40,757 nt of DNA from a virus. Location of the stretch: the IMG/VR virus record IMGVR_UViG_3300001460_000060, positions 1-40,757 of that record; one strand, given 5' to 3'. The notes below the pieces were generated by a model that did not search any database, was not told the origin of the DNA, and worked only from the letters and a program-made list of their open reading frames with translations. Below are positions 1-8,092 of the stretch, piece by piece (positions within the stretch are counted from its first letter, which is position 1; every line of letters begins with the position of its first letter). The translations under genes were made by a program, and so were the position numbers.

Positions 1-714
1 CCATAATAAAAACCCATGATTTTCTATTGATTCACCAAAGTTTTGTTGAATCAAACTTCCGCTATAAACTACTGGTGTCATCTTATCGTCATTCTTATAA
101 TTTAATGTTTGTCTCTTATGTATATCTCCGCATAAAACAGCATCACAACCCTTGAAATGGGTTAATGTTTCGCTATTATCAAATATATAACCTATATCAG
201 TTGATGCGCCATTAATTGGTGAATGAAAAAGACCATAATACCTTTTATTATTACCATACTTTTTCCTAGCTTCTTCTATGTTTGGTCTTGAATTATCTTC
301 AAATACTGAATAAACACACCATACGATATTATTATCTAATATACATTCAGTATTTTTATAATACCTTATATCTAAATCACTTAATAATTGGACCATAGGT
401 GTTAATGAGTCCATTCTATCTTTATTGTTCTCTAATAAATCGTGATTTCCAGCTATTAAAACTATTGGTGCAATTTTATCTAAGTTTTTCAAAAACCATG
501 TACCTAATAATAACAACTCATTAGATATTGTTATCTTTTGATGTACATAATCACCAGCTATTACAATTCTAACCTCTTCTCTATCATAACTACTAGATAG
601 TTCTTTTATTTTTTTAAGTGTTTTTTTAAATATTTCACCATATTCTTTATGCATCCTATATGTTCTAAGATGTATATCAGCTAAATGAAAAACTATTTTT
701 ATATCTTTACTCAT
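1..714 (-). CDS. Mre11/SbcD-type nuclease (T4 gp47-like), 3' end outside window
   Basis: N-terminal 238 residues of a calcineurin-type metallophosphoesterase; the rest lies beyond the left edge. Seen: the complete two-metal motif series, D13-I-H15, G-D55-Y-V-H58, G-N90-H91-D92, F-H164-S-P and G-D197-I-H199, followed by a SGSLIQQNFGE block typical of SbcD/Mre11. Known family role: with an SMC-like ATPase partner (gp46/Rad50) it processes DNA ends for recombination and helps degrade host DNA. The ATG at 714 overlaps the TGA of the upstream PD-(D/E)XK nuclease gene by 4 nt (ATGA), so the two are translationally coupled. The gp46 partner is expected just off the left edge (inference). The motif set makes the family assignment firm. 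Confidence 0.93.
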   Translation of the reverse strand, partial: MSKDIKIVFHLADIHLRTYRMHKEYGEIFKKTLKKIKELSSSYDREEVRIVIAGDYVHQKITISNELLLLGTWFLKNLDKIAPIVLIAGNHDLLENNKDRMDSLTPMVQLLSDLDIRYYKNTECILDNNIVWCVYSVFEDNSRPNIEEARKKYGNNKRYYGLFHSPINGASTDIGYIFDNSETLTHFKGCDAVLCGDIHKRQTLNYKNDDKMTPVVYSGSLIQQNFGESIENHGFLLW

Positions 715-1664
715 TTACTTAATTTTTTATCTATTGTTTCTTTAATTAGTTTTAGTCTTTTACTTTCTCTTGTTATTTGTAACTTTTTATAATCTAAAAC
801 TTCCTTTATTCTTGGTAGTGGATTCATAGTGAGTACTGTATTTTGAAAATCTCTTGGAACTCTATATTCTGTATAATTACCTTCATTTGTTAAATGTACA
901 ATAATACAACCAAGGAACTTTATATCTTCATATTTCGTACCTTTTAACATATCTAATATTAATCTACCATACGATGGTAGTTGTATCATATAATGTGTTA
1001 GTGCTGTGTCCATATACTCACCAAATGGTGGTAACATTTCTTCTGTATATGCATGTACTAAAAAGTTTTTAGGTTTATTGGTTTTCCAATCTGTAATTAT
1101 AAAACCTAAATTACCTTCTTTATCTAACATTAACCAAACTTTATCTGGTTGACCAGTATAACCTAATTCTGGACTACCTAAAACCATTTCGGTATCCAAT
1201 AAAACTGCACCTCTTCTATGCATTAATCTTATGAAGTCGTGTCCAGCATCAACCATTAAATTACCATGTTTAATCTGTTCATCGTCACATTCAAATATAG
1301 GTTGTCTAACCTCTTTATATGAGTCATACATTTTTAATAGGTCTTTCTCTAAAAAAAAATGTACCCTGGACCCCTTATTATTCGCATATTTAGCAGTTGC
1401 TCTCCATTCTTTTAATAATGAATCTTGATTAATTAAATCTCCATTACACATTTGATATGATTTATCTAATTCTGGAAATTCATTATAAAATTGCTTTATA
1501 ACTGTTGATACACTTGGGTAATCACTCCTCATCTCCCCAAATAAATCTTTCATGTAATATGTATGGGTGTCTTCAACAAATGATAGGTTTAATTCTTCTT
1601 GTCTGGTTTTTACCAGGTCTCTAATTTCTTTACTTATTGTTAATAATTTTTCTTTAGTCTCCAT
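711..1664 (-). CDS. PD-(D/E)XK nuclease, RecB/Cas4/exonuclease-like
   Basis: 317 residues. Seen: the RecB-type motif order, with G98-x3-H102-x3-E106 in a helix, E159, G-x-x-D174 in a YTGQPDKV strand, and D192-W-K194 with following T-N-K. These match the metal-binding E/D-xK core of PD-(D/E)XK nucleases related to RecB, Cas4 and phage exonucleases. Likely role: DNA end resection or host DNA degradation together with the SbcD-like product encoded immediately downstream (4-nt overlap). No Fe-S cluster cysteines of the Cas4 kind were seen. It is the first gene of its leftward operon; promoter-like motifs lie 10-25 nt upstream of the ATG. Substrate specificity cannot be told from sequence alone. 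Confidence 0.85.
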   Translation of the reverse strand: METKEKLLTISKEIRDLVKTRQEELNLSFVEDTHTYYMKDLFGEMRSDYPSVSTVIKQFYNEFPELDKSYQMCNGDLINQDSLLKEWRATAKYANNKGSRVHFFLEKDLLKMYDSYKEVRQPIFECDDEQIKHGNLMVDAGHDFIRLMHRRGAVLLDTEMVLGSPELGYTGQPDKVWLMLDKEGNLGFIITDWKTNKPKNFLVHAYTEEMLPPFGEYMDTALTHYMIQLPSYGRLILDMLKGTKYEDIKFLGCIIVHLTNEGNYTEYRVPRDFQNTVLTMNPLPRIKEVLDYKKLQITRESKRLKLIKETIDKKLSK

Positions 1665-1673
1665 ATATCTTTA

Positions 1674-1689
1674 TATTTATACAAATATA
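1674..1689 (-). promoter_or_regulatory. promoter-like motifs before the PD-(D/E)XK nuclease gene
   Basis: On the minus strand TATATTTG (1682-1689) matches the Bacteroidota -7 box TAnnTTTG. It is followed directly by TATAAATA (1674-1681), the sequence of the T4 late promoter core. No TTG lies exactly 19 nt upstream, so the host-type match is half complete. The ATG follows after 9 nt, which would give a very short leader. Confidence 0.45.
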
Positions 1690-1712
1690 GTAAAATTATC
1701 TTGATATTTATC

Positions 1713-1739
1713 ATATTTATATTATATAATCTTTGTTAA
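1713..1739 (+). promoter_or_regulatory. probable promoter of the plus-strand cassette
   Basis: ATATTTATA at 1713-1721 is in the sense orientation 29 nt before the PAP2 ATG. It is the same motif found upstream of several minus-strand first genes. A TAATCTTTG resembling a relaxed Bacteroidota -7 box follows at about 1727-1735, and a TTG lies near 1701. The region between the divergent nuclease and PAP2 genes (1665-1750) must hold promoters for both directions. Confidence 0.4.
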
Positions 1740-1750
1740 ACTAAACAGAA

Positions 1751-2380
1751 ATGAATAAACAAATAATAATAGAAGCATTAAATAAGTTAGTCTATACTAA
1801 ACGAAAGTTTTTATCAAACGATGAAAAGTTTAGGAAATATTTTAAGGGGTTAAAATTAAACGACTATAAAAATAATCCATTCCCAAAAAATGAATCAAAT
1901 AAAACTAAAAAAGAAGTTGAGTATTTAAAAAAATTAAAACAAAACAAAGAATTTGTTACTACTTCAGATGATATTTTGGGAAGATTTAAAAGTTATTTTA
2001 AAGAAAATAATATTGACTACCCTGTTATGTTGGTAGAAGATTTACTAAATGGGTCTAAAAACTTTATTATGAAACTTAAATATTTTTATAATAGACCTAG
2101 ACCTGCTCAGATAGCAAAAAACCTTAATATTGATTTTGGTATAATAGATTTAAAATCAGCTAAAACACCAGCATACCCATCTGGTCATACAGCACAGTCT
2201 TATTTAATAGCTAATGTTCTAAGTGATTTATATCCAAAACATAAAGATAAATTAATTAAAATATCTGAAGAAATATCTAAAAGCAGAATGGTTGCAAAAG
2301 TACATTTTCCTACAGATATTAAATTTGGTAAAAAAATAGGTATCGATTTATTTAAACAATACAAAAAGAACGGTAACTAA
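1751..2380 (+). CDS. PAP2/vanadium-haloperoxidase-type phosphatase
   Basis: 209 residues. Seen: all three signature motifs of the PAP2/acid phosphatase superfamily: K-x6-R-P (K108/R115-P116, or K110/R117-P118), P143-S-G-H146, and S178-R179-x5-H185-x3-D189. Known family chemistry: phosphomonoester hydrolysis through a phosphohistidine intermediate (the H185 position), on substrates from lipids to nucleotides and polyphosphates. No transmembrane helices or signal peptide are visible, so this is a soluble member acting in the cytoplasm or virion, unlike membrane lipid phosphatases. First of two plus-strand genes in a minus-strand region; the next gene begins 1 nt after its stop, so they form an operon. 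The substrate cannot be deduced. Confidence 0.88.
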   Translation: MNKQIIIEALNKLVYTKRKFLSNDEKFRKYFKGLKLNDYKNNPFPKNESNKTKKEVEYLKKLKQNKEFVTTSDDILGRFKSYFKENNIDYPVMLVEDLLNGSKNFIMKLKYFYNRPRPAQIAKNLNIDFGIIDLKSAKTPAYPSGHTAQSYLIANVLSDLYPKHKDKLIKISEEISKSRMVAKVHFPTDIKFGKKIGIDLFKQYKKNGN

Positions 2381-2381
2381 T

Positions 2382-3074
2382 ATGAAAAAGTATATAAAAC
2401 AAAGGTTGAGAGAAGATTTAGAATACTACCGTTTTGATGGTGAAAAGTTAGGTATAAATGAAAATGATGGTGATTATGGTTATCATGCTGGAGATTTATC
2501 ATACAAATCTGGTATTCTTTCACAAAATACTTTTATTAAAACTTTGAAAAGTCAATTAGGTACAGGTTATTATTTTTTAGGTGATTTAAATGATGCATTA
2601 CAATTGTTTAATATAAAAAAATCTGCTACATCAAAAATTAAAGAGCTAGAAAAAACTAAAGTTTATAAAGTTGATTTTAGTAAATATAAACTACTTAAAC
2701 CTAGCAGTGCTACTGAATTTTATGATAATTTAATTATACCTATGGTAAAGGCTCTTAACCAGTTAAAACCAGATGACCTTAATACTCCAGAAATAATGGA
2801 AGGTATAGTTGATTTAGCTGATTATTATAGAAGTTTTGGTGTTAATATAAGTGATGATAACTTTACTGAAATTGTTTATAGTTATCTTATAGATATGGAA
2901 AATAAAACATCTAAAACTGATGATGTAATTAATACAAGAATACTTAAATCAGCTGGTTTTGAAGGTGTTGATTTAAGAAATACTGAAAAAGATGGTATAA
3001 TTAACGGAAGAGCTGGAGTTGGCTCCGTTATATTCGATATAAAACCTGGTACTGTTGAATTGGTTAAAATCTAA
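2382..3074 (+). CDS. putative ADP-ribosyltransferase-like protein
   Basis: 230 residues with no certain family. Seen: Y-H-A-G-D near residue 34, G-T-G-Y-Y-F-L-G-D-x3-A around residues 60-72, a Y-K-V-D-F strand near residue 95, and a C-terminal block (L-K-S-A-G-F-E-G-V-D ... G-S-V-I-F-D). This order resembles ART-fold domains (H-G/Y, then GxGxYF-x5-A, then GFDG ... VIFD) found in phage polyvalent proteins and bacterial ADP-ribosyltransferase toxins. The N-terminus (MKKYIKQRLRE) is a basic amphipathic helix. It is coupled to the PAP2 gene and its 3' end overlaps the convergent primase gene by 4 nt. T4 encodes host-modifying ADP-ribosyltransferases (Alt, ModA, ModB), so such a role is plausible but unproven. 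Alternative: a related fold without enzyme activity. Confidence 0.5.
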   Translation: MKKYIKQRLREDLEYYRFDGEKLGINENDGDYGYHAGDLSYKSGILSQNTFIKTLKSQLGTGYYFLGDLNDALQLFNIKKSATSKIKELEKTKVYKVDFSKYKLLKPSSATEFYDNLIIPMVKALNQLKPDDLNTPEIMEGIVDLADYYRSFGVNISDDNFTEIVYSYLIDMENKTSKTDDVINTRILKSAGFEGVDLRNTEKDGIINGRAGVGSVIFDIKPGTVELVKI

Positions 3075-4027
3075 TACAACTTACTTTCTGGTATCATATG
3101 TGAAGTTCTTAATAAATTAATAATACCTTTATTACCTTTTCTTTCGTAAATACTAGATGGGTCCTCGTTATAAGGTGGTACACATAATTTTATTTTATTT
3201 TTTAACTTACCTATGTTAAGTGTTTTATATATTTTAATAGCATCATCAAACACTTCACCATCTAAAACTATTACAATTTCAGCGTTTGCCTTTTCATATA
3301 TTTTATTTTTTAACTTATCATGAAGTATTTTACCTAACAATGGGATTGAATTTGGTATACAAATGTGGTCAAATACTCCCTCAACTAAATATAAAGTGCT
3401 ATCCCAATTAATTAAATGTTCATTAAAAATCAATTCCGTCTTTTCGGCAATTGGGTTTAAATATTTAGGTTTTTTCCATTTATCCCATGTTCTAGCTATG
3501 AAATAATTTAAATCATTAAATTCATCATATGATGGTATTATAATTCTAGCATGATACTTACTTAATATGGTGTAACCGATATTATACTTAATTATAATAT
3601 CATTGGATATACCTCTATTCTTAATGTAATTATATGCTAAATTAAAATTATGTTGTTTATTATTCTCTTCTGTTAACTTAACAAAACCTTCTGGTAGCTT
3701 AACGCTAATTCTTTTCTTTTCGAACTTATAATCATCTGAATTTGGTCTAACTAAAAGATACTCTTTGAGAAGTTTATTATTACCATATCTTTTAATTAAT
3801 TTAGGTATATATCCATGCATACCATTTTTGAAACTACATACCCAACATCTAAATATGTTTTTATGGTAATTTATTGATAATTTATGTTTACCATCACCTT
3901 TACCAAATGGTAAACACTTGTCTTCTGCGCATGCTGGACAATCAAACGAAGCTTGACCTGTAGCTTCGTTATGGTCGTGTTCTTGACCTAGAAAATTTTT
4001 AAATATCTGTAATACTATTCTTGACAT
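3071..4027 (-). CDS. DNA primase, DnaG/T4 gp61-like
   Basis: 318 residues. Seen: N-terminal zinc ribbon C30-x2-C33 ... C61-x2-C64 (plus C38), then an RNA-polymerase-like core with YIKNRGI and IGYT blocks and a TOPRIM domain (L-V-E216-G-x-x-D220; V-L-D256-G-E258-x2-D261-D262). Role: makes RNA primers for lagging-strand synthesis with the replicative helicase encoded at 33592-34986. The TOPRIM acidic pair reads D-x-E rather than the usual D-x-D. The start is fixed by a promoter whose -7 box ends only 4 nt before the ATG, which implies a leaderless or nearly leaderless mRNA. Tail-to-tail overlap of 4 nt with the plus-strand cassette. Confidence 0.92.
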   Translation of the reverse strand: MSRIVLQIFKNFLGQEHDHNEATGQASFDCPACAEDKCLPFGKGDGKHKLSINYHKNIFRCWVCSFKNGMHGYIPKLIKRYGNNKLLKEYLLVRPNSDDYKFEKKRISVKLPEGFVKLTEENNKQHNFNLAYNYIKNRGISNDIIIKYNIGYTILSKYHARIIIPSYDEFNDLNYFIARTWDKWKKPKYLNPIAEKTELIFNEHLINWDSTLYLVEGVFDHICIPNSIPLLGKILHDKLKNKIYEKANAEIVIVLDGEVFDDAIKIYKTLNIGKLKNKIKLCVPPYNEDPSSIYERKGNKGIINLLRTSHMIPESKLY

Positions 4028-4031
4028 ATCA

Positions 4032-4061
4032 CAAATATAAACATTTTTTTGTTATAACCAA
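4032..4061 (-). promoter_or_regulatory. Bacteroidota-type promoter of primase, nearly leaderless
   Basis: On the minus strand TTG (4061-4059), exactly 19 nt, then TATATTTG (4039-4032): a full match to the Bacteroidota TTG-N19-TAnnTTTG form. The ATG at 4027 follows after TGAT, so the transcript should begin at or next to the start codon. The promoter lies within and just after the 3' end of the RuvC-like gene. The same TATATTTGTGATATG string occurs before the gene starting at 40734. Confidence 0.75.
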
Positions 4062-4675
4062 AAACCTTGTTTTCTCATGTAACCTCTTACACATGTGTAT
4101 CCATCGGCCATATCAAAACTTTCTTTAGCTATTTTTTTCTTTTTGTCGTAAATCCAAGTAACTTGTGGTTCCAAATCACTTACCTTTTCCAATATAACCT
4201 CTTTTTTATCGATATTGTATGGATATCCACCAAATAAAACAGGTTTTTTCTTTGCTATTTCTTTTTCTGTATATGATTGCCCGTTTCTTTTTGTTTTTCT
4301 AATTTCCATCAAATCTGGAAACCCAAACTTTCGTGCATCATAAGATGATATAAAATCTGGAACAACACCTAGTATTTCATATACTGATTTAGATATCATT
4401 CCATTAAATCTTAGTAAAACACCAACAGTTTTGACATTGTTTGAACCTAGTAGCGGTTCTTCAATAATTACTCTTTCAATACCAATATCTATATATTGTT
4501 TTAAGAATTCTTCAAAAACTCTAACCTTTTCAAATAAAAGTTGTGTTTTGTTATCGGGTAATGGTTTTATTTTAGGGGTTACATGGTGTAACATTTTAAG
4601 CTTACCTTCTTTACCTAAATCATTAAATAACGCTATACCAATTGTTTTAGTTGAGACATCTAGTCCTAGTATCAT
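4052..4675 (-). CDS. RuvC-like Holliday junction resolvase (RNase H fold)
   Basis: 207 residues. Seen: N-terminal G-L-D6-V-S-T-K-T-I-G strand, second acidic motif V-I-I-E72-E73-P, and C-terminal S-F-D188-M-A-D191-G-Y. These are the catalytic carboxylate positions of RuvC-family nucleases with an RNase H fold. Family role: resolves four-way and branched recombination intermediates before packaging. T4 itself uses the unrelated endonuclease VII (gp49), so here a RuvC-type enzyme may fill the slot. It lies directly upstream of primase, whose promoter sits in this gene's 3' end. A TATAAATA is found 30 nt upstream of its ATG. The usual RuvC length is about 160-180 residues; the extra residues are in the middle (about 120-180). 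Confidence 0.8.
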   Translation of the reverse strand: MILGLDVSTKTIGIALFNDLGKEGKLKMLHHVTPKIKPLPDNKTQLLFEKVRVFEEFLKQYIDIGIERVIIEEPLLGSNNVKTVGVLLRFNGMISKSVYEILGVVPDFISSYDARKFGFPDLMEIRKTKRNGQSYTEKEIAKKKPVLFGGYPYNIDKKEVILEKVSDLEPQVTWIYDKKKKIAKESFDMADGYTCVRGYMRKQGFWL

Positions 4676-4705
4676 AGTAAATTATGTTTTTTACAAATTA
4701 ATTAT

Positions 4706-4713
4706 TATTTATA
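4706..4713 (-). promoter_or_regulatory. TATAAATA motif before the RuvC-like gene
   Basis: An exact T4-late-promoter-like octamer in sense orientation on the minus strand, about 30 nt before the ATG at 4675, within the 49-nt gap between the fibre-like and RuvC-like genes. The octamer can arise by chance in such AT-rich DNA, so it is a candidate only. Confidence 0.35.
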
Positions 4714-4724
4714 AAAAGTAAATA

Positions 4725-5921
4725 CTAATACTCAATAGTTATAGCAAATGCTACTAAATCATCAACTGGTTTGTAATATGTTTTGTTTAATTTACCAATC
4801 GCTATTAATGTACCACTATCATCAAATAACCCAATTTCTGTGATTCTAGGTATATCACCTCTACTCCATGTAGGGTTGTTTGAAACTGCAAATTCACCTC
4901 TATCAGCTATACAAGTTATTGATTGAGATACATCAACATTTAAATGGTCAAAGGTTATTGTTGTACCTGTGGCACCAGAAAAACCTAATTTAAAATCACT
5001 AACTATTGTTGGGTCCGTTAGTACTAAGAAACCTTTATCTAAATATGCGATACCAACTGGTGTATCAGCACTTAAACTTAAGTTTGGATTTGTTAATGAG
5101 TTAAACCTTTCTTTACCATTTACACTAAAAGGTTTATTGGTTGCATATCCAGTTGACCAACTTTTTGAGGTATCTCCACCGTTTGGTTTTTTAATGCCGT
5201 CTGAAAATAATAATGACCTATTTGGTCCAAAGTATGCAACATTTAAAGATGTATCTGATACATTAAAATCTTCTGTTTGTAGTGATACGTTTTTATCTTC
5301 GTATGTGCTATAGATAGAATAAGTTGATGCTGTTGTTTGTAAGTTACATTTAATTGTTTTACCATCAATTAATTCTGAATATGTGCTACCGCTTATACCT
5401 AATACTAATATGTTATTTTGTGCTAAACCGCTAAAAGCTGTGTTTGAAAATGTACCTGTAGTACCTGTAAATTTATTAAATTCACCACTAGTTATTGGTA
5501 GTCCAAATGAATAAAATAAATTAACATTTGTATCGGTGTTTAAATCAGTTAAAGTTATTTTATTTTGTGTGATTGAACCTCCACTAAATTTAATAGTTTT
5601 ATACCCTAATAAATTATTTTTACTATTGACGGTTATTGATGCTGGGTTAACAGATTTTTTATCAGTAGCAGCGTTTAATTTTAGTGTACTTCTTAAGACA
5701 TAATTTACACCACCGTTATTGGTATTGTTACCATTATTATCACCAGAAAATTCTGGTACTTGACCTCCAGTCAAACCACTATATACTGCATAATATGCAT
5801 CTGAATCACCTAAACTAAAAGATGTTATTAAGGCATTGTTATTGCTTATTAATTTAGCTCTACCTTCTGGTGTTAGTTTAGCCTTTAATTCTATTGTACT
5901 TGTATTCTTTAAAAATCCCAT
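4725..5921 (-). CDS. tail fibre/collar-like structural protein, paralogue A
   Basis: 398 residues. Seen: an N-terminal motif (L-T-P-E-G-R-A-K-L near residue 16, then F-S-L-G-D-S-D-A-Y-Y) and a C-terminal motif (R-I-T-E-I-G-L-F-D-D-S-G-T-L-I-A-I-G-K-L). The same two motifs frame the next gene upstream, so the pair are paralogues differing in the central Thr/Ser/Gly/Asn-rich part. The 'T-E-I-G-L-F-D ... G' block resembles tail-collar fibre N-domains of Mu/P2-type phages (known family; inferred here). Likely a virion tail-tip or fibre component. Only 2 nt separate it from its paralogue, so they are cotranscribed. Last gene of the long tail operon. Confidence 0.65.
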   Translation of the reverse strand: MGFLKNTSTIELKAKLTPEGRAKLISNNNALITSFSLGDSDAYYAVYSGLTGGQVPEFSGDNNGNNTNNGGVNYVLRSTLKLNAATDKKSVNPASITVNSKNNLLGYKTIKFSGGSITQNKITLTDLNTDTNVNLFYSFGLPITSGEFNKFTGTTGTFSNTAFSGLAQNNILVLGISGSTYSELIDGKTIKCNLQTTASTYSIYSTYEDKNVSLQTEDFNVSDTSLNVAYFGPNRSLLFSDGIKKPNGGDTSKSWSTGYATNKPFSVNGKERFNSLTNPNLSLSADTPVGIAYLDKGFLVLTDPTIVSDFKLGFSGATGTTITFDHLNVDVSQSITCIADRGEFAVSNNPTWSRGDIPRITEIGLFDDSGTLIAIGKLNKTYYKPVDDLVAFAITIEY

Positions 5922-5923
5922 CG

Positions 5924-8092
5924 TTAAAAATCCATAGATAATTCAAATGTTATTGTATTGCCAGCAGATAGTAAAACTGGTTTACTTAATTTACCAATCA
6001 TTACTAATGCGCCAACACTGTCATATATACCAACTTCGGTAACTCTAATATCTGGTTCATTTACACTTGCGTTAGACCTAGTTGGGTTTCCAGTGCTTTT
6101 GAAGTTATCGGCTGATACATCTATTCTAAATGTTGTTTTGTATATACTTGCCCCTATATATGTTTCTAAGTTACCATAAAAGAATTTCTCATCACCAAAT
6201 TGCAAATCATCTGGATTTGAGTTGGTAGCCATGCTTAGTGAATTTATGATACTAAAAGTACTATCTCCAGTAAATTTGGTTTGGTCAATTAAAAAACTGT
6301 TTAAACTAGGCGTTTGTCTTTCTAATAGTTTTGGTTCAATAGTTTCATTAGTACTTACTGTAATAGCTGTATTTGTAAAATCATGAACTTTCCAAGCATC
6401 TGGTAATGGTCTATCTGAAACATCGTCTACTATTTGATATATTACTTTAAATTCTCTAGCAGAAAAACCTTTACCATCATAACCAGCTTTTTCTTCTTTT
6501 CTCATGTATGGTAATAAGTCAATATCATTTAATCTAAATTCAACGTCTTTACTTGCTGAAGTATTGTTACTTATTTTAGTATAGTATTGACAAGGTAATG
6601 TTGTTGTTAACCCTGTGCTAATTGAATTTTCAAATGTGTATGTTAAATACATTGTTTTTTTAGTACCTAATACACCATTTGAAGCACCACTTGCTGATGA
6701 CATAAGATTTGCAGAAAGGTGTGGTAGTGTCCAGTTTCTGTTTGATTTATAAGATGTAGCCGCTACTATTTCATCGTCACTAAATACTACTGTTTTGTAT
6801 TGTGGTAAAACTTTACCTACTACTCTAGCTGTACCATCCACTTTAGTTGGGTCTTCAATTAAATCAACATATTCTACCTTGCTATCACCAATTAATTTAG
6901 TTGAACCAGTTGCAATAAAATCCATACCCATTGTGCTGCCGCTTTCAGTACCAAAATTTCTTCTATGATACATTAAGTCTGGTAAATGTAGTTTTAGTGT
7001 TTTATTGTTTAAACCGTCAATATAAAAATATTCACCATAAAAATTTGATGTAGAATTATTTGTATAATGTAAAATAGATAATGATTTTTTAGTTGAGTCA
7101 ACAATTGATTGACCTGGTTCTGCACATGGGTCACTACCTGTTATTCCACTACTTGAACATTTGTACTCTAAGTATGGGTACTTTTGTCCTAAGTAAGAAT
7201 ATGACCCAAATTTTTCATAACTTTCGTTTGGTGTTGAAACTGTACTATTTACACTTGAACCAGTCATTCCAGCTAAGTTTTCACACCATACATTATTCAT
7301 GTTCCAAACTGGTACATCGGCTGCTGACACCTCACAACAACTAGCAAAAGATAATGTATTTGTGTTCCAGTATGGTGTACTTTCTTGTTCACCGAAACCA
7401 CTATAAACTTCATCGCTTGTGTATATCAACCATTGTGTCTGTGCAGTAGTTGAATTTATATTAGGTAAACTTCTATCTAATACTACGGTATCGTTTAAAT
7501 TAACTGTAGTTGTTTGAGAGTCTATTTTATACCATAACTGCGGTGTTGCTATAGTATTTTGGTTAAGTGTTAAACTACCAGTAGTGTCGTTACTTATTTT
7601 TAAAAGTAAATAATCACCAACTTGATATGTGTGCCCAGTTCCTATAACCAAATCAGTTCCACCTGTTATTGTTGAACCAGATAGTAATCCAGTTGCTTTA
7701 ACATATGTTGAACTGGTATATGTGATGTAGTTATCGTGAGTAGTGTTGGCACTAAAAAACCCTCTTTCGGTGGCTTGATTATTAACAATACCTTTGATTG
7801 TTATTATTTGAGATTGGTTTAATGTATTTAAATTTTGATTACTATTACTATTTGCAGTGATAAAATATTTTAAATCTGGTTGTTTATCTACAGGTCGTAA
7901 AACTTTTGTAGTCGCTGATAATGTAGTATCAGTTGAATAATTATCATAAACATCCTCTCTTAAATAGTTTATTTCTGAATCACCAATTGCCCATGAGGTG
8001 AAATTTAATTTACCTTGGGCTAATTTTTGTCTGCCAGTTTCAGTCAATTTTATATTGACAAAAGCACTTGAATTATTAATTATAAAGCTCAT
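5924..8092 (-). CDS. tail fibre/collar-like structural protein, paralogue B
   Basis: 722 residues. Seen: N-terminal I-K-L-T-E-T-G-R-Q-K-L-A near residue 14 followed by W-A-I-G-D-S-E-I-N-Y, and C-terminal I-R-V-T-E-V-G-I-Y-D ... V-M-I-G-K-L. Both match the 398-residue downstream paralogue. The middle is long, rich in Thr, Ser, Asn and Gly, with a few cysteines around residues 250-325, as in exposed fibre domains. Likely a tail-tip or fibre protein whose conserved ends attach it and whose middle has diversified (inference). A one-mismatch copy of the ATATTTATA motif lies 5-13 nt upstream of the ATG, so it may begin a transcript. No enzymatic motif was seen. Confidence 0.65.
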   Translation of the reverse strand: MSFIINNSSAFVNIKLTETGRQKLAQGKLNFTSWAIGDSEINYLREDVYDNYSTDTTLSATTKVLRPVDKQPDLKYFITANSNSNQNLNTLNQSQIITIKGIVNNQATERGFFSANTTHDNYITYTSSTYVKATGLLSGSTITGGTDLVIGTGHTYQVGDYLLLKISNDTTGSLTLNQNTIATPQLWYKIDSQTTTVNLNDTVVLDRSLPNINSTTAQTQWLIYTSDEVYSGFGEQESTPYWNTNTLSFASCCEVSAADVPVWNMNNVWCENLAGMTGSSVNSTVSTPNESYEKFGSYSYLGQKYPYLEYKCSSSGITGSDPCAEPGQSIVDSTKKSLSILHYTNNSTSNFYGEYFYIDGLNNKTLKLHLPDLMYHRRNFGTESGSTMGMDFIATGSTKLIGDSKVEYVDLIEDPTKVDGTARVVGKVLPQYKTVVFSDDEIVAATSYKSNRNWTLPHLSANLMSSASGASNGVLGTKKTMYLTYTFENSISTGLTTTLPCQYYTKISNNTSASKDVEFRLNDIDLLPYMRKEEKAGYDGKGFSAREFKVIYQIVDDVSDRPLPDAWKVHDFTNTAITVSTNETIEPKLLERQTPSLNSFLIDQTKFTGDSTFSIINSLSMATNSNPDDLQFGDEKFFYGNLETYIGASIYKTTFRIDVSADNFKSTGNPTRSNASVNEPDIRVTEVGIYDSVGALVMIGKLSKPVLLSAGNTITFELSMDF

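Noticed and set aside
4706-4713. Treating every TATAAATA as a T4 late promoter
   Set aside because: In this AT-rich sequence the octamer occurs in both orientations and often as part of the opposite-sense ATATTTATA motif; only intergenic sense copies are kept, at low confidence.
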